IMG/VR virus record: IMGVR_UViG_3300030012_003022
Span: 1-61,556 of that record
DNA: 61,556 bases
Strand: one strand, 5' to 3'
From: a virus
Shown here one piece after another: positions 42,107 to 51,086 of this stretch. Every line of letters starts with the position of its first letter. Position 1 is the stretch's first letter. The translations under genes and the position numbers were made by a program. The notes beneath the pieces are model-generated. The model saw only the letters and a list, made by a program, of their open reading frames with translations. It was not told where the DNA came from and ran no database searches.

Positions 42107-44668
42107 ATGCCTACACCTAACAAAGGGGAGTCAAAAGATGATTTTATGAGTCGCTGCATGGGCGACGATAAAATGAATGATGAGTTCGGTAATCCACGAC
42201 AAAGAGCCGCAGTATGTAATTCATACTATGAAAAAAAAGACGCAAAGGCTAAGATGGAAGATTATCTATTCCGAACTCCCGAAGGCGCACGAAAGAAATC
42301 GCAACAAATAGGATTTGACGGAGAGATACATGAGTCCACATTAGCAGATGGAACTAAACTATATTCACCTGCAAAGACTGAAAAGGAGTTCATTGAATGG
42401 TATCGCAAGAATGACCCCGATGCAGAACAGGAGTTAAGTGCTTTACAATACGGAAGACCCGGAAAAAATGACCCTCGTAAGACTCCTGCTAAACCAAGCG
42501 AGCGTCGTAAAGGCTCAAAGAAAAATAAACCGGGTTCTGCTAAGAAACCTAATAAGTCAATCAGCATGAGCAAAGAGACAGAAAACAGGCTCAAGTCCAT
42601 GATGAGGGAACATAATGCAAAAGTCGCAAAGAAAGGAAAGGGTAGTAAAGCATCATTGGGTAGGCTCAAGTCTGTGTTTAGGCGTGGTGCTGGTGCTTTT
42701 AGTAGGTCTCACGCACCTAATATGTCAAGAACAGGTTGGGGTATCGCAAGAGTCAAAGCCTTCCTTTATCTTTTGCGAAACGGAAGACCAAGCAACCCAA
42801 ACTACAAGCAAGACAATGACCTATTGCCTAAGTCTCACCCAAGAGCCGCAAGTGAAGGAGAAGATTACGAAGATTGGGATAATGAGGTCTTTGAAGGCGC
42901 AGAATACAAAGGTCGTAAAGTAAAACTCAATAAACCATTTAGAACTCCCAAAGAAAAGAAGAAGTTTGCAGTCTATGTGCAAAATGCAAACGGCAAGGTA
43001 ATCATCGTGCGTTTTGGCGACCCTAATATGGAAATCAAGAGAGACGACCCACAAAGGAGAAAGAACTTCCGTAGCAGACACAATTGCGATACTGCTAAAG
43101 ATAAGACTACTCCCCGATATTGGTCTTGTAAGATGTGGGAGAGAGGTAAATCTGTCACAGATTATACGAGTAGCGAGTTTAATAAGACAGACGACTCTTT
43201 AGAGACAGTCATGGGCGGTTGTGGTTGTGGTTGTAGCGGTGATTCCGTTGAAGCCAAGATGATTAGAAAAGATGTATTCGATAATCCGGCAGAAGCCATG
43301 AGTAGGGCTAAACAAATGGGATGCGACGAAATTCATTCACATGAAGAAGATGGTAAAACAGTCTTTATGCCATGCAAAACTCACAATGAATATATGCAGA
43401 AGAATGAAGGAAAAGATATTCCTAAGAAAGAACAAGAAGTCGAAGGTTACGGTGGCGGGGGTGGAGGTTATTCATACTCCAAACCAAAAGTCAAGAAAGA
43501 CGGTTGCCGTGAAGGATATGAAAAGAGAGGCGGAGAATGTGTCAAGATGGCATGGACTCTTGACTTAGATATATCAGTTGATGAAGCAATCATTGAAGCC
43601 TCAACGGGTAAAGAAGTCATTAGAATTAGTGGTGTTGCTTTCCATCAAGGGGTCAATAAGAACGGTTGGGAAATCACAAGAGCAGGTGCTAATGTAGCAG
43701 TCCCACAGATGATAGGCGCAGACCTAACACTAAATCATCCTCCTTCCGAAAATGGCAGATTCCGTAGAAACATGGATGGAGGAGTCAATGATGCCGTAGT
43801 AGGTATTGTAACAGAAGCACAGACAATTGACAAGACAGGCGGAGAATGGGAAGTTCGTTTCAAAGCAGATGTGTATAGAAGTGAATTGTTTGAAAGTCTT
43901 GAATCCGGATTGTGGCTAAGAAAAGGCTACGGTGTATCAATAGGCGGAACAGGTATTCCTGATGAAATGATTGAGGCAGAAGATGGAAAGACTATAATGG
44001 TATTTGAAAGTGAATTTGAGTTTGACCATCTTGCTATTGTTCACAAACCTGCTTATGCGGGCGCAACAATTGATAGCGTAAAAAGAGTAAAATTGGCTGA
44101 ATCTTCCGAAGTCTTTAATAGTGATACCCATAATGGCTTAAATCAACAAAAGGTGAATATAATGACCGAAGAAGAAATTATTGAAGTCGAAGCATCCGAA
44201 GAGGTTGTTGAGACTCCTGTTGTGGAAGAACCTAATCATTCCGCAGAACTTGAAGCATTAAAGGCTTCCCTTGCAGAAAAGGAAGCAGAACTAAACGCAA
44301 TTAAAGCAGCAGAAGAAGCCAAAGCAGAAGAGGCTCGTCTTGCTCTCGTTGAGAAAGCAACCGAACTTGGTATTGCTGGTGTAACTGATTTGCCTTCCGA
44401 GACAATCCAATCCATTATTGCTTCCTTTGAAGCAAAGATTAAAACCGAAGAGGTTGTTGAAATGAAACCTGTTGAAGCAAGCGAAGCCTCTCCGATAGAG
44501 AGCAAGCCTTCTTCAACAAATGTAGTCTCCAATTGGTTGAACCAAAGAAGACTAAACACTCCCGAAGAAATATACGAAAAGGCATGGAATGTATGGGCTA
44601 AGTCGTGGAATCAATTTGAATCCACTCACAAAGCACCACTATATGCTGAAATAAAGGAGAAAATTTAA
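42107..44668 (+). CDS. capsid maturation protease fused to accessory domains and scaffold
   Basis: 853 residues from MPTPNKGESKDDFMSRCMGD (GTGA 5 nt upstream). Blocks in order: an N-terminal segment ending RQRAAVCNSYYE, seen at the start of many protease polyproteins; a basic linker; a RTGWGIARVKAFLYLLRNGRP domain; a KKFAVYVQNANGKVIIVRFGDP...RSRHNCDTAKDKTTPRYWSCKMW domain; a CGCGC stretch; a prohead protease core (GVAFHQGVNKNGWEI ... LNHPPS ... LWLRKGYGVSIGG ... FDHLAIVHKPAYAGA); and a glutamate/alanine coiled coil that serves as scaffold. The product probably self-cleaves during head assembly. The accessory domains lie before the protease rather than in separate genes. Confidence 0.8.
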   Translation: MPTPNKGESKDDFMSRCMGDDKMNDEFGNPRQRAAVCNSYYEKKDAKAKMEDYLFRTPEGARKKSQQIGFDGEIHESTLADGTKLYSPAKTEKEFIEWYRKNDPDAEQELSALQYGRPGKNDPRKTPAKPSERRKGSKKNKPGSAKKPNKSISMSKETENRLKSMMREHNAKVAKKGKGSKASLGRLKSVFRRGAGAFSRSHAPNMSRTGWGIARVKAFLYLLRNGRPSNPNYKQDNDLLPKSHPRAASEGEDYEDWDNEVFEGAEYKGRKVKLNKPFRTPKEKKKFAVYVQNANGKVIIVRFGDPNMEIKRDDPQRRKNFRSRHNCDTAKDKTTPRYWSCKMWERGKSVTDYTSSEFNKTDDSLETVMGGCGCGCSGDSVEAKMIRKDVFDNPAEAMSRAKQMGCDEIHSHEEDGKTVFMPCKTHNEYMQKNEGKDIPKKEQEVEGYGGGGGGYSYSKPKVKKDGCREGYEKRGGECVKMAWTLDLDISVDEAIIEASTGKEVIRISGVAFHQGVNKNGWEITRAGANVAVPQMIGADLTLNHPPSENGRFRRNMDGGVNDAVVGIVTEAQTIDKTGGEWEVRFKADVYRSELFESLESGLWLRKGYGVSIGGTGIPDEMIEAEDGKTIMVFESEFEFDHLAIVHKPAYAGATIDSVKRVKLAESSEVFNSDTHNGLNQQKVNIMTEEEIIEVEASEEVVETPVVEEPNHSAELEALKASLAEKEAELNAIKAAEEAKAEEARLALVEKATELGIAGVTDLPSETIQSIIASFEAKIKTEEVVEMKPVEASEASPIESKPSSTNVVSNWLNQRRLNTPEEIYEKAWNVWAKSWNQFESTHKAPLYAEIKEKI

Positions 44669-44679
44669 GGTGATTAAAA

Positions 44680-45105
44680 ATGGTAGTATTAAATAACCCA
44701 AGAACAGGAACAATAAAAACAGTAGCAACACAAGCACTTGTTAAAGGAACACAAGCAGGTCTATGCTTGCACATGGATGGAACAACATTTGAAGTCTGCG
44801 CTCAATCCGATGTAGTAATTGGTGTAACCGCAGATGAGCAAGAGAGAGACTCCGATGGATATGTATTAGCAGGTGCAAGCATCAGTTATTACACATTGGG
44901 CGGAGTTTTAATGCTTGCTTCAAAGGCCGGACAATCTTACGCAGTTGGCGGCTTTGTTTATGCTGACGACGATGGTTTTGTTGCAGCAGCACAAGCAGGT
45001 TCTTCCAAGAAAGTCGGAATCTATGTAGGCGCAAGCGCAGTTACTACGGGTAGCAGCGCAGGAGATTTGATAGCAGTTGATACCTCATTTGCGGAGAAGG
45101 TTTGA
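44680..45105 (+). CDS. capsid decoration/stabilisation protein
   Basis: 141 residues, beta-rich: TVATQALVKGTQAGLCLHMDGTTFEVCAQSDVVIGVTADEQ ... AGQSYAVGGFVYADDDGFVAAA. The pattern and place between protease and major capsid protein fit DUF2190-like head decoration proteins. Confidence 0.65.
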   Translation: MVVLNNPRTGTIKTVATQALVKGTQAGLCLHMDGTTFEVCAQSDVVIGVTADEQERDSDGYVLAGASISYYTLGGVLMLASKAGQSYAVGGFVYADDDGFVAAAQAGSSKKVGIYVGASAVTTGSSAGDLIAVDTSFAEKV

Positions 45106-45134
45106 GGTCAATAAAATATAGGAGATGATGAAAA

Positions 45135-46043
45135 ATGAATAACAGTTTGGAACAAATACTAACAGTAGAAGCAGCAACAGGACAATTCGGACAAGCCGAT
45201 GCAGTCCTTGAACAAACCCTAAGAGACTTTATCCAATTACAGTCCACTACTATCGCAGTAGGAACTCAATTGGTTGGTGTCCGAAAAGTAGGTTGGTTAG
45301 AATACACATTCTACACAGGCGCAGAAGGAACATTTACTTATCCTCTTGCTGACAATGCAGTAACCGACCCAACAAAAGTTGGCACAAAGAACTATTCAGT
45401 CCACTTGAAGAAAGGACAAGGCCGATGTATCTTCCTTGACTCCACTCTACTTCGTGGTGAATCCTTTGAGAACATGGACAGGCAACAATTGGCTATCGTT
45501 AGAAACATGGCTGATGTAATTGACGACCTAATTCTTGAGACTCTTATTGATGGTGCAAACCAAACAGTAACAGTTGCAGGTGGTAAAGAGTGGGATACTG
45601 CTTCCGCAGATGCAGAAGCAAACATTCTAAGTGCTATGGACTTAATCTTTGAGAATGGCCGTGTTTCCGGTAATGAGCCTCTTGCTCTTGTAGTTCCTGC
45701 AAAGCACAGAAATGTTCTATTGCAGACCACTCTATACGGAAATGTTGTCGAATCTTTGGGAGACCACCTAAAGAGAATGGCTAACATCACTATCTACTAC
45801 ACACGAAACTCTCGTCTTGCCGACCTTGCACTTCTATTAGTTCCGGGTTCGGAGACTGCCGAGTTCTTCCAATACAACGGTGACGGATTTAGAGAAACTG
45901 AATTGACTCGTATTCCGGGCGTTGGTTTCGATTGGATGCTAACAGGCTACATGGGTTGTGTTGTTCACGAAATGCAAGATTCTGCAACCGCAGGAAGTGG
46001 CAAGAACGACAGAATTTGTAAGATTTCTAACATTACCGCTTGA
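45135..46043 (+). CDS. major capsid protein, HK97 fold
   Basis: 302 residues. After an N-terminal segment, the sequence has the E-loop and spine-helix order of HK97 capsids (RQQLAIVRNMADVIDDLILETLIDGANQ; then EPLALVVPAKHRNVLLQTTLYGNVVESLGDHLKRMANITIYYTRN), ending in A-domain strands. GGAG lies 8 nt before the ATG. Location after protease and decoration genes is standard. Confidence 0.9.
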   Translation: MNNSLEQILTVEAATGQFGQADAVLEQTLRDFIQLQSTTIAVGTQLVGVRKVGWLEYTFYTGAEGTFTYPLADNAVTDPTKVGTKNYSVHLKKGQGRCIFLDSTLLRGESFENMDRQQLAIVRNMADVIDDLILETLIDGANQTVTVAGGKEWDTASADAEANILSAMDLIFENGRVSGNEPLALVVPAKHRNVLLQTTLYGNVVESLGDHLKRMANITIYYTRNSRLADLALLLVPGSETAEFFQYNGDGFRETELTRIPGVGFDWMLTGYMGCVVHEMQDSATAGSGKNDRICKISNITA

Positions 46044-46061
46044 GGTTAGGCGGTGATTTAG

Positions 46062-46271
46062 TTGTCTAAGCAGTTCATAGAGTATGCAGAATCCAAAGGC
46101 GGTAAAGCCTTAAGTGACGCACAGAAAGAACTTGTGTCAAAAGAGACAAGTTATGCAGGTGTTAGGGCTTTGCTTGCGGAGTTCAAAAAGACTAAGGCTT
46201 CTTCTCCTAAGAAAAAGAGCGACAAGCCTATTACAAAAGTAATTGACGAGGTCGTTTCAAATGAAGAGTAA
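46062..46271 (+). CDS. small lysine-rich head-associated protein, TTG start
   Basis: 69 residues from a TTG with GGTGA 5 nt upstream. Helical N-terminus with ALSDAQKELVSKETSYAGVRALLAEF and a lysine tail. Unknown; perhaps a head accessory protein. Confidence 0.5.
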   Translation: MSKQFIEYAESKGGKALSDAQKELVSKETSYAGVRALLAEFKKTKASSPKKKSDKPITKVIDEVVSNEE

Positions 46272-46704
46272 AGCAGCAGTCGCAAAGGCTCTAAAAGATA
46301 AAGGCATTCCTCTTCCCGAAGAAGATTCATACGATGCTATGATGCACCGTCTAAATACTTGGAAACAAGGTAAAGGATATTTATTCCGAAGAATAAAAAC
46401 AAGATTCTATGGAAGACAAAACCTTCCTCTTGAAATACCATTCGGTTCAGTAGTATTTATTCCCGATAGCGACTTTGCTCGCAAAATTATGAAGACAGGT
46501 GCTATGTTCCCGTTGGGTCGAGCAGAATATAATCCGGAAGTTCACTTGCTTATTGATGTTCCTAAGACTGAAACTTATACAGAACCTAAAGCAGAAAAGC
46601 CAAAAGTTGAAAAGAAAGCCACACCAAAGAAAAAATCAACACCTAAGAAGAAGACAAGCAGTAAGAAGGTGAAAGAAGATGGCGATAACAACAAGTCAAA
46701 TTAG
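46261..46704 (+). CDS. lysine-rich head-to-tail module protein
   Basis: 147 residues from MKSKAAVAKALKDKGIPLPEEDSYDAMMHRLNTW. The middle has beta strands (FRRIKTRFYGRQNLPLEIPFGSVVFIPDSDFARK), the C-terminus is repeats of PKKKSTPKKKTSSKK that may bind DNA. Position suggests a neck or head-lining role. Confidence 0.5.
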   Translation: MKSKAAVAKALKDKGIPLPEEDSYDAMMHRLNTWKQGKGYLFRRIKTRFYGRQNLPLEIPFGSVVFIPDSDFARKIMKTGAMFPLGRAEYNPEVHLLIDVPKTETYTEPKAEKPKVEKKATPKKKSTPKKKTSSKKVKEDGDNNKSN

Positions 46705-47071
46705 AGACTTACTCAATAGGCCAAGAGGTCTAAATGATGAGACTATTAGTGAGTATCTAACTATTAGAACGCAAGAAGTCGCAAAGAAGGCTCGTTCTGC
46801 TTCTAAGTATGGTCTTGGTGATACAACAGGTGTTGAAGAAACCGAAAAAGAATCTGCGATTAAAATGTTAGTCGCAACAGATTGTTTGCGAGTTATGTTA
46901 GATACTATTCCTTCATATTTGCCCGAAAACGAGCAAAGAAGTCACGATATAAGAGTAAGAGCGCAGTTAGCAAGGTTTGAACAAAGAGCAGATGAATTAA
47001 TGTCTGCGATATCCGAGAAAGGCGGTAGTGCTTTCAGCGTTGGCAAAACCGACTCTCGGCAGGTGAACTAA
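46679..47071 (+). CDS. head-tail connector, gp6-like
   Basis: 130 residues, all helical: ITTSQIRDLLNRPRGLNDETISEYLTIRTQEVAKKAR ... ESAIKMLVATDCLRVMLDTIPSYLPENEQ. The arrangement of a start helix, loop and amphipathic helices resembles HK97 gp6/SPP1 gp15 adaptors, and the gene is in the expected place. Overlaps the previous gene by 26 nt. Confidence 0.6.
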   Translation: MAITTSQIRDLLNRPRGLNDETISEYLTIRTQEVAKKARSASKYGLGDTTGVEETEKESAIKMLVATDCLRVMLDTIPSYLPENEQRSHDIRVRAQLARFEQRADELMSAISEKGGSAFSVGKTDSRQVN

Positions 47072-47072
47072 G

Positions 47073-49394
47073 TTGCCCGTTAAATTATGGGTTGCTACGG
47101 GTGCAGGAACGGCAAGCACCGCAAGCAATTGGCTTCCAAGTGGTGCGCCCGGTGTTTTTGATACTGCAAGATTCGCTATTAATTCAAACAATTGCGAATG
47201 GGATATTGCTACTTCTGTAAATGCAATAGCAATTGAATCAACATATACAGGAGTAGTAGAATTTACTGCTAATGCTTCTTTAGTATCATACTTATCTTTA
47301 GAAGCAGAAAACTGTATAACTGCTAATTCTTCTAAATCAATAACCTTTACAGGAACGGCATTCTTTAATACAAATCAAACTTATGTAAAGAATAATTGCA
47401 CAGACCCTTTTGTTAATGCAGCAGGAAGGGAAAACTTAGAATATGTATTTACAGGTAATGGTAGCACTCCCGTATTATTAGATACAGGAAAATATCCCCA
47501 TGTAAGATATAATGGTAGTAAATTTTTACCAAAGTATGTATCAAATACTCTTAGCACAAATGCAAATAAAATATCTATGCAGTCATTTACTTATGAAACT
47601 AATTCTTCTGTTTCACATGAAATACCTACACAAAATGATAGAGACCTCCGTTGGGAAATAGACGGTCAATTGAATGCTTCTGCAAGTAATTCTTTTAATA
47701 TACCATACACAAACAATATAGAATTATTTGATGGTGGTTATGGAACATGGGATTTTCAAGCAGGTTTTAGATTCCCTACTTCTTCTTCAAGTCTTTATGG
47801 TAATTTTAATCAAGTTGGGCTTAGGTTTGTGTGGAGAAATGTAGAGTTATCTAATAGAGCAGGTGCTACTAATCCACAAACAATATTACAAGGAACACTA
47901 TATCTTGATAATCTAACAGTAAATAGTGGTATATTTTTTGGAAATAGACCAAGTGCGGGTGCTACATTATTAACAATAAATAGACCAAAGATTAGAGGAA
48001 CATTGGGTCTAAAACAAGTAGCAGATGGTATGTATATTAGTGGAACTCCTAACTTAGATGTTGCCTATGGAGGAACGGGTCTAAGTTCTATACCTCAAGG
48101 AAGAATACCATTTGGTAATAGTGACGAAAAAATGGCTACTAATTCAAACTTTACTTTTATTAGTGATTTGCTAAGTGCAGGTAATGGTATAACACTTAAT
48201 CCTATTTCATCTCAACCTTCTACAAGTAATACTTTATGGCTAAATAGTCTTGCTTCAAATTCCCTTTATCTTGACGGTGCTGCCGTAGGTGGGGGCGGTG
48301 GTGGTGGTGGTATTAGTGGAATTACCATTCAAGATGAGGGAGTATCATTGGGAACTGCGACTACGACTCTTAACTTTGTTGATGGACAACATGCAGTTCA
48401 AACTGTTCCGACTCCACAACCATTATGTGTTCAAGCAACAGGAACAGGTTCAAGTAAAACAATTACTATTGATGGGTCAAAAGTTAGAACAGATGCAACA
48501 GATACATTACCTGCTTATCTTGATGCAAAAATAAATGCAGGGTCAAATATGACTATTAGTCTTGATACTTCACTTGCGGCATCAGTAGGTCATAAATTTG
48601 TATTTTCGGCAGATAATAATAAAGTAGGAATATCATCAGCAGATACAACACCAAACTTTTTAGAAAATAAATTAGTTGCAGGTTCTAACATTACTCTTAC
48701 TAAACAAAATGCAGGTGGAAATGAAACAATTGAAATTTCATCAAGCGGTGGTGGTGGTGGGGGTAGTAGTGGCTATCCATTGTTTAGGCATGATGATAAC
48801 CCAACCACTCATAATTTTAAGCCTTTTAGATTATTAGCAGATGGAGATACAATAAAAATAGGACAAGGCTCAACCGATGTTTCGGTATTTAGCCCTATTT
48901 TGTCGCAAGGTGGTTCGATAGATACTATTACTGCTGACAACATAGGGAGTGTATCAGCAAACACAGGTCGAGAATATATCTTTTATGGTCAATTAGGTAA
49001 ATTAGGTGGTGCTAATCACACAAAATATAAATTAGATACGGTGGCAAATACAGGAGTTAAGACCTTTTGGATTAGTCACATGGGGGTGATTGGTAATGGT
49101 ATTTTAGGGACTACTCCTGTCGCAAGTGAATTAATTATTATTGGATTACCAAATACAAGTAATGTTAGAGTAATAGATGCCGGAGAGCATGATATAAAAC
49201 CTCTTGATGGTTCAGAAGAAGAATTTGGCGGATTTCCCGACCCCGAACAACCTACGGAAACTTGCAGACTGTTATTGATAGACCATTACCAATATTATTT
49301 TGATGGTAAAACAGACCCCGATGAACCTTTGTTTCCCAATTTTGTATTTAATGAAATACTATTACCAAAAGGAAAAGGAGGTAAAGGAAGATGA
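47073..49394 (+). CDS. tail-fibre/adhesin-like protein, TTG start
   Basis: 773 residues from a TTG with GGTGA 6 nt upstream. N-terminal beta-helix-like region, then LDVAYGGTGLSSIPQGRIPFGNSDEKMATNSN, a signature of trimeric phage fibre proteins, glycine stretches (GGGGGGGIS and GGGGGGSS) separating domains, and a basic end GKGGKGR. Likely a receptor-binding or head-fibre protein. It lies unusually in the neck module, not after the tail genes. Confidence 0.65.
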   Translation: MPVKLWVATGAGTASTASNWLPSGAPGVFDTARFAINSNNCEWDIATSVNAIAIESTYTGVVEFTANASLVSYLSLEAENCITANSSKSITFTGTAFFNTNQTYVKNNCTDPFVNAAGRENLEYVFTGNGSTPVLLDTGKYPHVRYNGSKFLPKYVSNTLSTNANKISMQSFTYETNSSVSHEIPTQNDRDLRWEIDGQLNASASNSFNIPYTNNIELFDGGYGTWDFQAGFRFPTSSSSLYGNFNQVGLRFVWRNVELSNRAGATNPQTILQGTLYLDNLTVNSGIFFGNRPSAGATLLTINRPKIRGTLGLKQVADGMYISGTPNLDVAYGGTGLSSIPQGRIPFGNSDEKMATNSNFTFISDLLSAGNGITLNPISSQPSTSNTLWLNSLASNSLYLDGAAVGGGGGGGGISGITIQDEGVSLGTATTTLNFVDGQHAVQTVPTPQPLCVQATGTGSSKTITIDGSKVRTDATDTLPAYLDAKINAGSNMTISLDTSLAASVGHKFVFSADNNKVGISSADTTPNFLENKLVAGSNITLTKQNAGGNETIEISSSGGGGGGSSGYPLFRHDDNPTTHNFKPFRLLADGDTIKIGQGSTDVSVFSPILSQGGSIDTITADNIGSVSANTGREYIFYGQLGKLGGANHTKYKLDTVANTGVKTFWISHMGVIGNGILGTTPVASELIIIGLPNTSNVRVIDAGEHDIKPLDGSEEEFGGFPDPEQPTETCRLLLIDHYQYYFDGKTDPDEPLFPNFVFNEILLPKGKGGKGR

Positions 49395-49555
49395 TGAAAG
49401 GAAAAATAGTGTATATTCCCCCCGAAAGATGTTATACTAATGTAAAGATTGAAGAGACACCACATGGCTACCGTCTATATAGGATAGGCGAAAGCAAGCC
49501 ATTTATGAGTCTCCCATTTTCGTGCGTTAAAAGTATAGAATACAAGGAGGAGTGA
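49391..49555 (+). CDS. 54-residue protein in the late operon
   Basis: MMKGKIVYIPPERCYTNVKIEETPHGYRLYRIGESKPFMSLPFSCVKSIEYKEE, a compact beta-type mini-protein. ATG overlaps the upstream stop (ATGA); the end supplies the GGAGG of the next gene. No family recognised. Confidence 0.5.
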   Translation: MMKGKIVYIPPERCYTNVKIEETPHGYRLYRIGESKPFMSLPFSCVKSIEYKEE

Positions 49556-49560
49556 AAAAT

Positions 49561-49860
49561 ATGGAAACAGAAATAATAATATTAGGAATAGGAATAGCCG
49601 TTGTTGCGATTGAAAGAGGATATAAATTTTACAAAAAGGTCATGGCTGATGGTAAAATTACCCTTGATGAAGTCATTGAAGCGGCAGATATGCTAAAGGA
49701 TTTACCGAGCATATCCGAAGTAAAAAAGATGAAGAAAGCAGACCTTGTTGCTCTATGTGAGGAACATGGAATTGACTCCGATGGTGTAAAGGCTGACTTA
49801 ATCGCAAGACTTGAAAAGGCACTTTGTTGTCTCGATGAAAAAACCGAGTGTGATTGCTAA
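49561..49860 (+). CDS. membrane-anchored SAP-domain protein
   Basis: 99 residues. One transmembrane helix at the N-terminus (IIILGIGIAVVAIERGYKF) and a C-terminal SAP motif, MKKADLVALCEEHGIDSDGVKADLIARLEKAL, which binds DNA in other proteins, followed by CCLDEKTECDC. GGAGGAG precedes the ATG. A single protein linking membrane and DNA in the late module is unusual. Confidence 0.65.
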   Translation: METEIIILGIGIAVVAIERGYKFYKKVMADGKITLDEVIEAADMLKDLPSISEVKKMKKADLVALCEEHGIDSDGVKADLIARLEKALCCLDEKTECDC

Positions 49861-50384
49861 TGGTAAGATACTGTTCTGTTGCTGATGTAGGTCAAAGACT
49901 TGGTCTTGATAGCGCGCAGCGTAGCAGGGCAGAAAGTAGAATCAATGCTTGTATTAGAAGGGCAGGTGTAAAAATAGACCAATGTTTTCTTGACTATGGT
50001 AGAGAAGAACCAAGCAAAGCAACAGTAAGTAATACACTAAATGGTGCTATATCAGCAGGTGCTACTACTATTACTGTAACAAGTGGAACTTCCTTTTCAA
50101 GTGCAGGTTCGGGAAATATTGATGGGGATTCTTTTACATGGTCGGGCAAATCAACTAATGATTTAACAGGATGCACAGGAATTTCATTTGACCATGCTTC
50201 GGGAGTTGTAGTTCAAGAAGGACAAATGGCTCATGCTCTAAGAGAGTTGTGTGCTGATATAGCAAGCGGTCTTTATCTTGAAGATGAATCAACACATCAA
50301 ACTACGGATGATATACGAGGAAAGAATCTCCGTATGCGTGGATATGCAGAACTACAAAGGCTTGCTCATTTGGGTAAGGCTTGA
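49860..50384 (+). CDS. head-tail adaptor with inserted beta domain
   Basis: 174 residues; ATG overlaps the previous stop (TAATG). The ends (CSVADVGQRLGLDSAQRSRAESRINACIRRAGVKID and MAHALRELCADIASGLYLEDE) are helices as in neck adaptors; between them about 65 residues (SAGATTITVTSGTSFSSAG...FTWSGKSTNDLTGCTGI) form an inserted beta domain of the sort found in fibre proteins. Confidence 0.6.
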   Translation: MVRYCSVADVGQRLGLDSAQRSRAESRINACIRRAGVKIDQCFLDYGREEPSKATVSNTLNGAISAGATTITVTSGTSFSSAGSGNIDGDSFTWSGKSTNDLTGCTGISFDHASGVVVQEGQMAHALRELCADIASGLYLEDESTHQTTDDIRGKNLRMRGYAELQRLAHLGKA

Positions 50385-50388
50385 TAGT

Positions 50389-51084
50389 ATGGTACGCGCA
50401 ACATTTAGATATGGCAAAGGTGGCGCACAAGGGAATGTTCCCCGCACAGGAATGCGAGGTTCTTCCGGTGGTGCTATTCAAGGTCAGTATCGTATAGATT
50501 GGGATGACCACGAATTACGAGTAGCCCTTGATAAATTAGGTCTTAATGGAGATGCTATTCTTAAACAGTCTCTTATTAAAAGAGTCGAAGAGGCAATAAA
50601 AGAAACGCAAATGAAATTAAAAAGAATGGCGGGTGCTTTAGCAGGTGTTAGGATTCCCCCTCCTCCAAGAGCCTCACAAAATATCTATACAAAAGTAGCA
50701 GACCACTTAACTTATGATACTATTGCCGGAACTTCATTTATTCGTGTATATGCAGCAGAAGAGTTGCGAATGGCAAGATTTGGTGTGCGTGGTAGTCGTG
50801 GTGGAGAAATCGCAAAAATAGTAGCAGGTGGCATGAAACCATTTAGTTACTCTCCATTCTTACCTCCAATGGTAAGGTCTTCTACTGCATGGTTTTCAAA
50901 AACAGGTAGAGGATTTGATTATGCAATAGGTCTAAGGAAAAACAAAACTCATCCGGGTTTTAAGAGAACTTATGACTTTATGTTAAATGTAGAAAATAAT
51001 GTAGTATTAAACTTTGAAAAGGATAAAGAATTAATAAATAGGAATTTAGCAAGATTCGCAGGATTAGGATATGGTAGGGTATAG
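50389..51084 (+). CDS. neck/minor tail protein
   Basis: 231 residues from MVRATFRYGKGGAQGNVPRTG. Contains WDDHELRVALDKLGLNGDAILKQSLIKRVEEAIKETQMKLKRMAG then a tail beta region, resembling HK97 gp10-like neck proteins. The start has no strong ribosome binding site. Confidence 0.5.
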   Translation: MVRATFRYGKGGAQGNVPRTGMRGSSGGAIQGQYRIDWDDHELRVALDKLGLNGDAILKQSLIKRVEEAIKETQMKLKRMAGALAGVRIPPPPRASQNIYTKVADHLTYDTIAGTSFIRVYAAEELRMARFGVRGSRGGEIAKIVAGGMKPFSYSPFLPPMVRSSTAWFSKTGRGFDYAIGLRKNKTHPGFKRTYDFMLNVENNVVLNFEKDKELINRNLARFAGLGYGRV

Positions 51085-51086
51085 AT

